This document shows positions 1 through 7,245 of a DNA stretch of 35,811 nucleotides, piece after piece. The notes under the pieces were generated by a model. That model had not been told where the DNA came from and made no database searches. It saw only the letters and a program-made list of their open reading frames with translations. The first letter of the stretch is position 1; each line of letters begins with the position of its first letter. The position numbers were made by a program, and so were the translations under genes. The stretch is from Richelia sp. CSU_2_1. GTDB lineage: Bacteria > Cyanobacteriota > Cyanobacteriia > Cyanobacteriales > Microcoleaceae. Location of the stretch: the NCBI GenBank assembly GCA_012034575.1, contig JAAUPF010000057.1, forward strand, positions 1 to 35,811. The letters run 5' to 3'.

Positions 1-456
1 TGTCAGGTCGCGGCCGAAGTCGATGGCTTGGGCGCTGCCGACGGCCAGGCCGAGGAACTGCACGCCGGCATCGCAGAGTTGGTGCGCCTCGTCGAAGACC
101 ACCGCCTCGACGCTGGGCAGCAGCTCGGCCATGCCGGTGTCGCGCAGCGCGATGTCGGCGAAGAACAGGTGGTGGTTGATGACGACCAGGTCAGCGACCA
201 TCGCTTCGCGCCGCGCCTTGACGACATGGCACGAGGCGAACTGCGGCAGTCGCTGCCCAGGCAGTTGTCGCGCGTCGAAGTCACGAGCGGGATCACCGGT
301 GAACGGTCGTCCAGACCATCGATCTCGGCCAGGTCACCGCTCTTGCTGCCGGGCGCCCAGGCTTCGATGCGCGCCAGAGCGCGCAGGGCGAACCGGTCCG
401 GCAGCTCGAAGCCTTGACGCGCCTGCTGCAAGCGGTGCAGGCACAGGTAGCGGTGC
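1..456 (-). pseudogene. DinG/YoaA-like helicase fragment, frameshifted, foreign
   Basis: Partial gene running off the left edge. On the minus strand it reads RYLCLHRLQQARQGFEL, then SGDLAEIDGLDDRSP and TSTRDNCLGSDC. This is the iron-sulfur-cluster cysteine region of DinG-type ATP-dependent helicases as found in Betaproteobacteria. After the CLGSDC cysteines the frame breaks near 245-246. Adding one C restores PQFASCHVVKARREAM, then VINHHLFFADIALRD and the Walker B-like VVFDEAHQL, with the frame open to base 1. The stretch is much richer in G+C than the rest of the window and has no HIP1 sites. It joins the end of the DUF4114 gene without a proper start or stop. The family call is firm. Its being a contaminating or chimeric contig end rather than a real insertion is inference. 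The right boundary is approximate. Confidence 0.8.
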
Positions 457-1551
457 GGGCGCAGGTGTTGGTGCAGGCGCAGGTGTTGGCGCAGGTTCAG
501 GCGGTTTTGGTTCCGTTGGTGGTTCTGCATCATCCGCAGGAGGTTTGCGCTCATCGGGCACTTTTGAAGTCACATAATCGATCAACTTCTTACCGCTTTC
601 AGATTTCGTCCAATCCACAGACGAAGTGATAACTTCTTCCACCGATACCGCTTTGCCCGTCGCACCCGTCAAGCGGAAAATCACATCATTGTAATCATGG
701 TCTGACTTTGGATTAATTGGTTGATCTTCGATCGCGAATGCTTTACCGTCACCAGTAATATCTGCTACTTGACCTAACAGCCAAGCATCATCCTCATCGC
801 TGCTAGATAGCGAAAACAGCGGGCGATTTTTGCCACTAATATCGGGATTATCAAATACTTGCTTAATAGTGCTATCCGGCACGAACATTACAGCAAATGC
901 TTCTCCAGGATTCATCTCAAATTTCTTCACGCCTTTGTAAGTTCCAGCGTTCAGATTTACCTTTCCTAAAGTTCCCCTGAATTGAGGATCTGTGCCTTCT
1001 GTAATATCGGAAATTACGACATGACCCAACACAGAATTAGTCAATGCCCTTCTTGCAGCTTCCTTGATAAACTCTTCAGAACCTGGAGTAAATTTATCCA
1101 TTCCCTGCAAGCTAAATATGGCTAATTGACCTTTATATCCGCCGCCATCATACAGGAAATCAAAACCTACTTCACCGGTGCGATCGGGAGTAAAATAACC
1201 AGAATCAACTTTTAAACCAGTGAGCGGATCTACTTTGTCATTTACATCCAGACTAATCTCATAGTTTGTGTCGGGAGAGAGGGGAGAAACTTGGAGAGTA
1301 TAGTCTCCGGCGATTAAACTATCGTTACTCAGAGTTCCCGGCTTGTTGTTGCTAGTTGAAATAGTTTCGATCGACTGTCCTTGACTGTCGAGCAATTCCA
1401 TTTTCACACCACCTCTAAAACCTTCTGTCGAGACTTTGAGACTGCTAGCAGCGGGATAATTGAAACGATAAATGTCTGTCGGATCGAGCTTACCTACAAA
1501 GTCGATATTGAAATAGTCATCCTTCAGAATGCCGAGTTGAATGTTAGACAT
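450..1551 (-). CDS. DUF4114 / PPC-domain protein, 3' end lost at junction
   Basis: Probable extracellular or surface protein of unknown role. Residues about 5-105 resemble a bacterial pre-peptidase C-terminal (PPC) beta-sandwich, with KLDPTDIYRFNY and LIAGDYTLQVSPL. Residues about 110-300 form a DUF4114 domain ending in the typical SDHDYNDVIFRLTGA, preceded by DITGDGKAFAIED. A Pro/Ala/Glu-rich tail follows and runs into the GC-rich DinG sequence, so the true C-terminus is missing. The ATG at 1551 is chosen over an upstream TTG because GAGAGGG lies about seven bases before it. There is no obvious classical signal peptide, as is common for cyanobacterial proteins of this type. A PPC domain also occurs in the S8 protease at 14962. 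Domain calls are good; function is unknown. Confidence 0.8.
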
Positions 1552-1887
1552 ATTGCACCCTCTCAATAAACGTACTGGTATTTAATTAGTGGGTATCGTC
1601 GATCGCTCTAGTTTCAACAGATTTGGGTTACTGCCCAGAGCTGCTCTTTGCCAACACAGATATCCGTCCCTTCAAAAATCTACTCTTGTAAGCTGCTACC
1701 TATTTCTCAGAATTAAGCCTGGTGTTTTCTGCAATAAAACTTTATAGATCTTGCTTTGTAAGTAGGCTCTAGTATTAGGGTAAATTTAAGATTTTTTGAA
1801 AGAAACTTTGTTATTATCTCCGCTCCCTTGAGGATAGTTTATGCGTGCCACGTTGACAAGCAATCTGGGCAATGACTGGCTAATGCT
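1552..1887. other. Intergenic, upstream of DUF4114 gene; one tiny ORF
   Basis: AT-rich stretch of 336 bases that should hold the promoter of the minus-strand DUF4114 gene. The only coding-like item is a plus-strand ORF of 19 codons at 1841-1900 (MRATLTSNLGNDWLMLYNS). It has GAGG seven bases before its ATG and overlaps the end of the downstream NTF2-like relic. It may be a chance ORF or a stub of a lost gene. Nothing else is recognised. Confidence 0.35.
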
Positions 1888-2163
1888 TTATAATTCCTGA
1901 ATGTCCAGTTGTCGGATCGAACCATCCTCAATGATGTAAATATGTTGAACCATTCGATCGACCATCAAATTGCCATCCAAATCTCGCACCACTTGATGAA
2001 CATAAACTACTATCTGCCCGTTTTCATTGGATTGAAATCCTTGAGGTTCGACATGAGGATCGATATTACCTAATCGATTAACATTAACTCTATGGGAATC
2101 GACAATCAATGCATTATTTGCATAAATTGTAGGAATAAAATCGATGAATCGGGCGATCGCATT
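1888..2163 (-). pseudogene. NTF2/SnoaL-like protein relic, N-terminus missing
   Basis: The minus-strand frame reads RFIDFIPTIYANNALIVDSH, then NENGQIVVYVHQVVRDLDGN and MVQHIYIIEDGSIRQLDIQE. This resembles the C-terminal half of the cone-fold NTF2/SnoaL (ketosteroid-isomerase-like) proteins. The frame is closed upstream by a TGA at 2164-2166. No ATG follows it; only a TTG near 2109 could start a 73-residue product. Complete family members are about 120-140 residues, so this looks like a 5'-truncated relic. A short expressed protein from the TTG cannot be excluded. The family call is moderate. Confidence 0.5.
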
Positions 2164-2224
2164 TCACAATCCTAGATAGTTTGCCGTTCGAGGATCGATC
2201 GACTGATGCGAAAATTGAAATCAA

Positions 2225-2839
2225 CTACCAGCAGAATGTCAAATCTTGAATCGCAGTTCTAGCCTCTGCTAAAGATTTATCCCGCCGATCGGAGTTGAGC
2301 GCATTGGCATTGATAAACTGAATGTCAGTAATGCCTATAAAGTTAAACACCGTTCGCAAAAAAGGTTCTTGAAAATCCAAGGAAGCAAATGCAGAACCCG
2401 GACTAAAATCACTGCCGCGAGCCGTAAAAATCAGCATTTTTTTGTCAGTCACCAATCCTTGAAAACCACCAGAACCAACAGCAAAAGTGCGTCTGGGTCG
2501 AACAATATGGTCGATGTATGATTTAAGCACTGCCGGAATGCTGAAGTTATACATTGGGGTAGATAGAACATAGCGATCGGCAGCCAAAAACTCATCAATC
2601 AAGTCATCTGAAAGTTCGATCGCAGAGGCCAGTTCGGGAGTGTATTGTTCTGGTGGAGTAAACTTTGCCTTCACCCATGTCGCATCAATGTAAGGCACGG
2701 GATTTAACCCTAAATCTCTGTGGATTATTTTAGTTTCAGGATGAAGATCGCTCCATTTTTCCATAAATTCTCGCGCCAGCATCCGCGAATGGGATCGATC
2801 GTGCCGAGGGCTGGTATCGATCTGTAAAATGCGAACCAT
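2225..2839 (-). CDS. azoR: FMN-dependent NADH-azoreductase
   Basis: Flavodoxin-fold enzyme of the AzoR (AcpD) family, which uses FMN and NADH to reduce quinones and azo compounds in the cytoplasm. The 204-residue length is normal. The N-terminal ILQIDTSPRHDRSHSR matches the FMN phosphate-binding loop. TPMYNFSIPAVLKSYIDHIV and RPRRTFAVGSGGFQGL match the flavin-binding and active-site blocks of the family. ATG at 2839 has GGAAG about eight bases upstream. It lies just beyond a GST gene on the same strand, separated by a C-rich repeat block. Together with the EamA transporter they suggest a detoxification or stress theme (inference). Confidence 0.93.
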   Translation of the reverse strand: MVRILQIDTSPRHDRSHSRMLAREFMEKWSDLHPETKIIHRDLGLNPVPYIDATWVKAKFTPPEQYTPELASAIELSDDLIDEFLAADRYVLSTPMYNFSIPAVLKSYIDHIVRPRRTFAVGSGGFQGLVTDKKMLIFTARGSDFSPGSAFASLDFQEPFLRTVFNFIGITDIQFINANALNSDRRDKSLAEARTAIQDLTFCW

Positions 2840-2881
2840 AAAATCACTTCCTTCATTCAGTTGTGTTGAATTTCATTGGTC

Positions 2882-3017
2882 AGATCCCCCTAAATCCCCC
2901 TTAAAAAGGGGGACTTTGACACTCTTGCTCCCCCCCTTAAAAAGGGGGACTTTGACACTCTTGTTCCCCCCTTAAAAAGCTCTTGCTCCCCCCTTTTTTA
3001 GGGGGGCTGGGGGGATC
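2882..3017. repeat. CCCCCTTAAAAAGGGGG-type cyanobacterial repeat block
   Basis: Block between azoR and the GST gene. It has near-perfect copies of CCCCCTTAAAAAGGGGGA separated by CTTTGACACTCTTG, then a degenerate third copy and a closing CCTTTTTTAGGGGGG. Each unit can fold as a short hairpin. The arrangement resembles the dispersed C-rich/G-rich intergenic repeats of filamentous cyanobacteria. It could act as a terminator for the GST gene. Confidence 0.7.
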
Positions 3018-3038
3018 GTTCGAGAGAGAAAACACGCC

Positions 3039-3734
3039 CTAATAGCATCGCATTTCCGCAGCCGTTACTCCAGAGGCTTTGTTATTGGCATACTGCGCGT
3101 AATCCTGAATGTAAAATTCGGGAGATTGAGCAGTCGATCGAACAGAAGGACGCTGCTGCATCACACCCAACCATTGCTTCAATCGAGTACATTCTGCGGG
3201 CATTTTGACACCCCGATAATGTTCTAAAGCTATCCATCGATCGAACCAGGGATAGAAGGACAAATCGACTAAACTCAGGGAATCACCTAACCAGTAAGAA
3301 CCATCTTTTGATAACTGACGAAATCCCTCTTTTTCGATAAACAGCAAGTGCTGGTGGAGTTCATTCATCCAGTTTTGTTGTTGTTGAATATCCTGGCTCA
3401 GCAACAATTTGTAAAAAGCAGGCGTAAATTTAGTATTGGCAAAATCAATCCAGATGCGGGCGATCGCTCTCAATCCTGAATTATTGGGCATTAACGGTGG
3501 CTCTGGAAATACTTCTTCCAGATATTCGTTGATAATGCTCGATTCCCAGATTCGATTTCCTTCATGTTGAATCGCGGGTACTTTCCCATAGGGAGAAACT
3601 TCAGCAAACCAATCGGGTTTATTTTGCAGATCTATCTCAATCTGTTCAAATTCTACCCCTTTTTCTAGTAGAACCATTCGAGTTCGCTGAGCGTAGGGAC
3701 AAACTTTTGCGCTATAAATTTTTACTTGAGACAT
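3039..3734 (-). CDS. Glutathione S-transferase family protein (omega-like)
   Basis: A 231-residue cytosolic GST. The thioredoxin-like N-terminal domain carries AKVCPYAQRTRMVLLEKG; a cysteine at the catalytic position (CPYAQR) is typical of omega-class and related thiol-transferase GSTs rather than Tyr/Ser types. KVPAIQHEG contains the cis-proline and WESSIINEYLEE the glutathione-contacting Glu-Ser. The all-alpha C-terminal domain spans roughly residues 85-215. It probably performs glutathione-dependent reduction or dehydroascorbate/thiol exchange; the substrate is unknown. The ATG at 3734 gives the natural N-terminus MSQVKIYSAKVCPY. Confidence 0.9.
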   Translation of the reverse strand: MSQVKIYSAKVCPYAQRTRMVLLEKGVEFEQIEIDLQNKPDWFAEVSPYGKVPAIQHEGNRIWESSIINEYLEEVFPEPPLMPNNSGLRAIARIWIDFANTKFTPAFYKLLLSQDIQQQQNWMNELHQHLLFIEKEGFRQLSKDGSYWLGDSLSLVDLSFYPWFDRWIALEHYRGVKMPAECTRLKQWLGVMQQRPSVRSTAQSPEFYIQDYAQYANNKASGVTAAEMRCY

Positions 3735-3802
3735 GAGTCATTATTCCCTTACTAAACGTTGAATTTCGAGCGATCGCTAAACAGTTTTTTGGGTTTGAGC
3801 TA

Positions 3803-3906
3803 GTAGCGATCGCAAATCATTCGTAAATTTTTTGACCCCACCCCCACCCTCCCCTTACCAAGGGGAGGGAGTAAGAGATTTACAAATCGTTTGCGATCGC
3901 TATAGC
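3803..3906. repeat. MITE-like palindromic element, copy 1
   Basis: About 100-bp element bounded by imperfect inverted ends: left AGCGATCGCAAATCATTCG, right CAAATCGTTTGCGATCGCT. The core hairpin is CCCTCCCCTT (3847-3856) / AAGGGGAGGG (3860-3869) with a 3-base loop. Each end contains an HIP1 site. It codes for nothing and is followed at once by a second copy. Confidence 0.7.
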
Positions 3907-4012
3907 TATAGCAGTCATAAATCATTCGTAAATTGTTTGACCCCACCCCAACCCTCCCCTTGGTAAGGGGAGGGAGTAAGAGATTTAAAAATCATTTGCG
4001 ATCGCTATAGTT
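3907..4012. repeat. MITE-like palindromic element, copy 2
   Basis: Second copy in the same orientation. It shares AATCATTCGTAAATT, TTTGACCCCACCCC and the right end TTTGCGATCGCTATAG. The core hairpin is at 3952-3961 / 3965-3974 with a different loop (GGT instead of ACC), so the copies have diverged or the loop has flipped. The left end has lost its HIP1 site. It sits directly beyond the stop codon of the EamA gene and may serve as its terminator. Confidence 0.65.
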
Positions 4013-4029
4013 AGTAGCGATCGCAACAG

Positions 4030-4998
4030 CTACTTTGAATCTAGGGGATTTGGGATTGTTGTTTGAAACTGCATCCAGGTAATTGCCACAACGATCGTAA
4101 ATCCACCAACGATCTGCATTAGAGTCAGAGTTTGACCGAACCAAAACCATGCCAGCACTCCTGCAACGACGGGCTCTAGCGTGGCAGCGATCGCCGCTCT
4201 TTCTGCTTGAATCCGTTGAATGCACCAGAAAAACAATAGATAAGGAAGTAAATTCCCTGCAATTCCGACATAGATAACGTTCAGAATGTTCTCCGGTGCC
4301 AGCAGCATCCAAGGCATTCCTTGGGTCAACTGATAGGCAATCCAAAATAAGCTGGCAACAGCAAAAACTTTCAACATTACACCAATGGTTTCGCCAGTTG
4401 CGCTCACTCGATCGCTCAGCACAATATAGGCAGCAAAAAATACTGCCGTCGTTAAACCGACAAGAATTCCCAACCAGTCAATCTGTGCGTTGTTACTGGC
4501 AAGTAAATTAGAAACCAGCAGCACTCCAAAGATTGAAAAACTCAGTGCTATTAGTACGGGGCGAGAAGGCAGATTTCGCGAAGTTAAAGAAGTCCAGAGA
4601 ACAACCAAAATCGGAGCTGTAAATAACAGTACGATCGCCACGGCTACGGGCAAGCGTTGAATTGCCAAATAATCGGCACCGACTAAGCCAACCAAAATGA
4701 GTCCCAGAGTAAATTGCGGGCGATCGATCGGCTTGGCGTGGGAGCGTCCCAGTAAACTATCTAAAATGGCAAGTCCAAAAGTGGCGATCGTCGCGCTTGC
4801 CCCGGCTAGCTCAAACGGCTGCACTCCTGACAGAAATAGGCGATTGGCGACATTAGCAGCGATCGCCCAGGCAACAACTGTCAGAATCATTGCCAGCAGT
4901 CCCGATCGATCGGGTGAGTCGCGTGAAGCGTAGCTATCCCGTAGGGAATCGCCCTCGAACAGCGATTTCCAGGCGGTGTGAGGCGTTTTAGCAGCCAT
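4030..4998 (-). CDS. EamA-family (DMT superfamily) transporter
   Basis: Inner-membrane exporter of 322 residues with ten predicted membrane segments in two EamA repeats. Examples are AMILTVVAWAIAANVANRLF, VAVAIVLLFTAPILVVLWTS, LIALSFSIFGVLLVSNLL and IVGGFTIVVAITWMQF. The second repeat shows the usual AAIAATLEPVVAGVLAWFWF block. Such proteins usually export small metabolites or drugs; the substrate is unknown. It is divergent from a marR gene 106 bp away that shares a palindromic control region, so MarR repression is very likely. Residues about 14-28 (EGDSLRDSYASRDSP) are encoded by an inserted cyanobacterial repeat. The ATG at 4998 is kept, although a start after the repeat would remove only cytosolic residues. 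Confidence 0.9.
   Translation of the reverse strand: MAAKTPHTAWKSLFEGDSLRDSYASRDSPDRSGLLAMILTVVAWAIAANVANRLFLSGVQPFELAGASATIATFGLAILDSLLGRSHAKPIDRPQFTLGLILVGLVGADYLAIQRLPVAVAIVLLFTAPILVVLWTSLTSRNLPSRPVLIALSFSIFGVLLVSNLLASNNAQIDWLGILVGLTTAVFFAAYIVLSDRVSATGETIGVMLKVFAVASLFWIAYQLTQGMPWMLLAPENILNVIYVGIAGNLLPYLLFFWCIQRIQAERAAIAATLEPVVAGVLAWFWFGQTLTLMQIVGGFTIVVAITWMQFQTTIPNPLDSK
4914..4953. repeat. Short cyanobacterial repeat inserted in EamA coding start
   Basis: On the minus strand this reads GGCGATTCCCTACGGGATAG then CTACGCTTCACGCGACTC. This is of the same kind as the dispersed GGCGA..CTACGGGATAGCTACGC repeats seen between genes in filamentous cyanobacteria. Here it lies in frame inside the 5' end of the transporter gene and adds about 13 hydrophilic residues before the first membrane segment. 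Confidence 0.6.
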
Positions 4999-5030
4999 CG
5001 TTGCACCTTCGCAAGTAGTTCAAGATTGGA

Positions 5031-5048
5031 TAGTTGAATTTTCAACTA
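5031..5048. promoter_or_regulatory. Probable MarR operator, palindrome 1
   Basis: Perfect inverted repeat TAGTTGAA-TT-TTCAACTA. It matches palindrome 2 except for the central two bases, and the centres are 37 bp apart. It lies downstream of the proposed minus-strand -10, in the EamA leader, where a bound MarR dimer would block transcription. Confidence 0.75.
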
Positions 5049-5053
5049 AAATC

Positions 5054-5082
5054 ACGATAGCACGGGGTAGTTGAAAATTCAA
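5054..5082 (-). promoter_or_regulatory. Proposed EamA promoter
   Basis: Minus-strand TTGAAT (5082-5077), 17-base spacer, TATCGT (5059-5054). The -35 lies inside palindrome 2 and so overlaps the proposed MarR site. The -10 is weak, so this is a proposal only. Confidence 0.4.
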
Positions 5083-5085
5083 CTA
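5068..5085. promoter_or_regulatory. Probable MarR operator, palindrome 2
   Basis: Perfect inverted repeat TAGTTGAA-AA-TTCAACTA. Its two arms supply the -35 hexamer of both divergent promoters (TTGAAA plus, TTGAAT minus). One bound dimer could therefore shut off both genes. Confidence 0.75.
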
Positions 5086-5098
5086 ATTTTGAGATAAT
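5071..5098 (+). promoter_or_regulatory. Proposed marR promoter, leaderless
   Basis: TTGAAA (5071-5076), 16-base spacer, GATAAT (5093-5098). A start site seven bases after the -10 falls on the A of the marR ATG (5105), predicting an almost leaderless transcript. No Shine-Dalgarno precedes the ATG, which fits. Confidence 0.55.
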
Positions 5099-5104
5099 CC
5101 TGAA

Positions 5105-5560
5105 ATGACTGGAAAACCTCAACTGGACAATCTACGGAACTCTGTCTGGCGGCTATTTATCACCGCCAACGTCAAGCTGCTCGATCGCATTGGCGACAAG
5201 TTTTCTCAGGCAGGGCTGCCCTCGATGGATTGGTACGACGTGCTGTTGACGCTCAAAGAAGCCCCTGAGTATCGCCTGCGTTTGAGCGATTTAGCCGAAA
5301 AAACGCTGTTGAGCCGGAGCAATCTGACTCATTTAGTCGATCGCCTGGAAAAAGCCGGATTGCTCGATCGAGAACGCTGTCCGAGCGATCGGCGGGGCAC
5401 CTATGCCGTGCTAACTGAAGCGGGATTGGCAATGCAACAGCAAATGTGGGCTGTATACTCTGAGGGAATTGCTCAATACTTTGGCTGTCATCTTAGTGAT
5501 GAAGAACTTGAGGTAATGCAGCGAGTGTTAGAGCGAATGCTTAAAGCCGTTTGCGAGTAG
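5105..5560 (+). CDS. MarR-family transcriptional regulator
   Basis: A 151-residue winged-helix regulator. LRLSDLAEKTLLSRSNLTHL forms the recognition helix-turn-helix. VDRLEKAGLLDRERCPSDRR is the wing, with the conserved D-R-R pattern, followed by GTYAVLTEAGLAMQQQM. Family members bind palindromes of about 16-20 bp as dimers and release on ligand binding or oxidation. Two identical 18-bp palindromes sit in the gap to the divergent EamA gene, so it probably represses both the exporter and itself. One cysteine lies in the wing (ERCPSDRR), which could make it redox-sensitive (inference). Confidence 0.92.
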   Translation: MTGKPQLDNLRNSVWRLFITANVKLLDRIGDKFSQAGLPSMDWYDVLLTLKEAPEYRLRLSDLAEKTLLSRSNLTHLVDRLEKAGLLDRERCPSDRRGTYAVLTEAGLAMQQQMWAVYSEGIAQYFGCHLSDEELEVMQRVLERMLKAVCE

Positions 5561-5645
5561 GAGCAGTTAGTCACAATGGTTTCAGTCCGTGTTAAAATAA
5601 CCAATAAGTTATACTCACAGAAAACTCCAATTTCCCAGCGAACAA

Positions 5646-5729
5646 ATGGCTACTGCTAAAGATCTGATTCGGAAAATTCAAGTAAGCATTCAGCCGTCAG
5701 CTATCAGCCGTCAGCTATCAGCAGCTTGA
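5646..5729 (+). pseudogene. Stub of a small gene broken by repeat units
   Basis: A 27-codon frame starts MATAKDLIRKIQ, which reads like the beginning of small cyanobacterial antitoxin-type proteins (DUF2281-like openings). It then runs into VSIQPSAISRQLSAA, encoded by a tandem CAGCCGTCAGCTATCAG repeat (about 5691-5723), and stops. It looks like a gene whose remainder was replaced by repeat sequence. The family guess is weak. Confidence 0.35.
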
Positions 5730-5739
5730 CTCTTTAAAA

Positions 5740-6114
5740 ATGTTAGAAATTACCTTTTATTCCAGTGAAAATCGAACACCTTATACGATAGAAGTTGCTG
5801 AAGATTTTTTACGCTGGTTGGCTGAATCTGATTTTATGGAGATCGGCGTAGAACATTTAACAGAACTAGAGATTGATGGGGAAACGGCAAAACTAGAAGT
5901 AGTAAAACTGGGTCGAGGCAATAACAGTAACCGCAAGCGATTCAGGGATTTTTTGCTGGAAGCGATCGCCCTTGAAAGTGATGCTGTTCTAAATAAGGTT
6001 GCTGATGCTGCGACCAAAGATGAATATCGGGCGATCGTCTATAAATTGAGTAAATTACAGCAGTTGCGGAAGTGTATGGAAAACGAAATATATCAGTATC
6101 TTCAACGGGTTTAG
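5740..6114 (+). CDS. Hypothetical protein, 124 aa
   Basis: Not recognised. A soluble, mixed alpha/beta protein that opens with the beta-like MLEITFYSSENRTPYTIEVA. A basic patch NNSNRKRFRDFLLEA and a helical, leucine-containing C-terminus (KLSKLQQLRKCMENEIYQYL) follow. It has no signal peptide or membrane segment. It starts ten bases after the broken stub at 5646 and has a typical cyanobacterial base composition with HIP1 sites in frame. It could be a partner of a toxin-antitoxin or other small module, but nothing in the sequence proves that. Confidence 0.6.
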   Translation: MLEITFYSSENRTPYTIEVAEDFLRWLAESDFMEIGVEHLTELEIDGETAKLEVVKLGRGNNSNRKRFRDFLLEAIALESDAVLNKVADAATKDEYRAIVYKLSKLQQLRKCMENEIYQYLQRV

Positions 6115-6141
6115 TTATTGACAAGTCGAAAATCCACACAA

Positions 6142-6510
6142 TTACATCACCCTCAAACTTTCTTCAACAGATATTACTTCATCATCTTCAATACTTTGCT
6201 GCTTCTGAGTCCAGAAGCGATCGCTCCACTCGGCAAAACTTGCATCGTCTTTCAAAATTCCACACAATTGAAACCAGGGATCTTCAGAGTTTTGAAACGA
6301 AAGCTGTAAGGGCATCACCTTAATCGCAGCCATGCGTTTATCAAGCAGAGTTTTCAATGCAGCGATCGCTGCTTCTTGAGATTCTGCTGTGACTTTGCTT
6401 TCGGGAAACTGTGCAACCCAAGCTGCAATCTGCCCTTGTTCTAGAGTTTCTACCAAAACATACCACGTCAACGAGGAAGTAGATATGGGTTCTAAAAGAG
6501 ATAGATTCAT
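6142..6510 (-). CDS. Hypothetical small protein, weakly HicB-like
   Basis: A 122-residue protein from the ATG at 6510, which has GGAG nine bases upstream. The frame is open further up to 6651, but that part has no ribosome site and looks non-coding. TWYVLVETLEQGQIAAWVAQ followed by FPESKVTAESQEAAIAAL recalls the strand-strand-helix of HicB-type antitoxin folds. The second half (DPWFQLCGILKDDASFAEWS) is unlike HicB. No HicA-like toxin with its usual short Lys/His-rich sequence is visible next to it. The function is unknown; the HicB resemblance is only a suggestion. Confidence 0.55.
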   Translation of the reverse strand: MNLSLLEPISTSSLTWYVLVETLEQGQIAAWVAQFPESKVTAESQEAAIAALKTLLDKRMAAIKVMPLQLSFQNSEDPWFQLCGILKDDASFAEWSDRFWTQKQQSIEDDEVISVEESLRVM

Positions 6511-6792
6511 CTGATGTTTCTCCAATGTTTCTCCAAAATGGCTTTCAGATGCAGAGGTGCGATCGTGAGAAAACTTCTCCATTATAGCAGTATCTCGCAA
6601 CATCTCTCGAACTCGATCCAAGATGTTCGATCGACCGTTTTTTATCGCCACATTCTATTAATTATTTTTAATACAATCGCACTCGTTAAACTGGCTGCAA
6701 TTCCCGAACCGATACTCAACGCAAAAACATCATCCGCACTAATATTTCACTACAATAAATCCCGATCGCCTGAAAAAGGCCGGACTGCTTTG

Positions 6793-7245
6793 TTAAGAAA
6801 CGCTCAGATTATACCCATACACTTTTTGTTGAATGAGCCGCCGATCGACTTCTTGAGTTTCCCGATTCAATTCTGAGAAACTGTAATATGATTCGGGGTC
6901 TGGAATATAGAGTTCTGGCAAGTTTTCGGGCTGCACTAAATAAGTATTTTTTACGAGGCGAGCGCGATCGATATCGAGGACATAGAGAAAACCATCAACT
7001 GGATTCAGGATTAAATCTCGCAGTGAAATTGTTCGATCGATATACTCTTGGAGCATTCTTGAGGTAACTCGAAAAACAAGCCAACGATGGCAAATATCGT
7101 CTATATCGCACCAAGAATAAAGGTAAAAGTCATCTTCTGAATTTTGATAGAGAGACAGAAGTTCGCCATCAAAGTATTCTAAATGAACGATAAATTTCAG
7201 GTTTAAAGGGAACTTGCCGATCGACCAACCGATTAAAGGTTCCAT
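6793..7245 (-). CDS. DUF6575-like hypothetical protein, 150 aa
   Basis: Soluble protein with HLEYFDGELLSLYQNSEDDF, LYSWCDIDDICHRWLVFRVT and SLRDLILNPVDGFLYVLDID. I associate this pattern with the DUF6575 family: a body of strands, then a segment where a lost residue count is read as 'L..P.dG'. The biochemical role is unknown. The ATG at 7245 gives MEPLIGWSIGKFPLN. It is divergent from holB with about 255 bases between. The intergenic stretch 6511-6792 on its other side holds no gene I can support. Confidence 0.6.
   Translation of the reverse strand: MEPLIGWSIGKFPLNLKFIVHLEYFDGELLSLYQNSEDDFYLYSWCDIDDICHRWLVFRVTSRMLQEYIDRTISLRDLILNPVDGFLYVLDIDRARLVKNTYLVQPENLPELYIPDPESYYSFSELNRETQEVDRRLIQQKVYGYNLSVS

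Noticed and set aside
28-417. 129-codon plus-strand frame in the GC-rich left end
   Set aside because: High-GC DNA has long chance frames; the DinG match on the minus strand explains the region.
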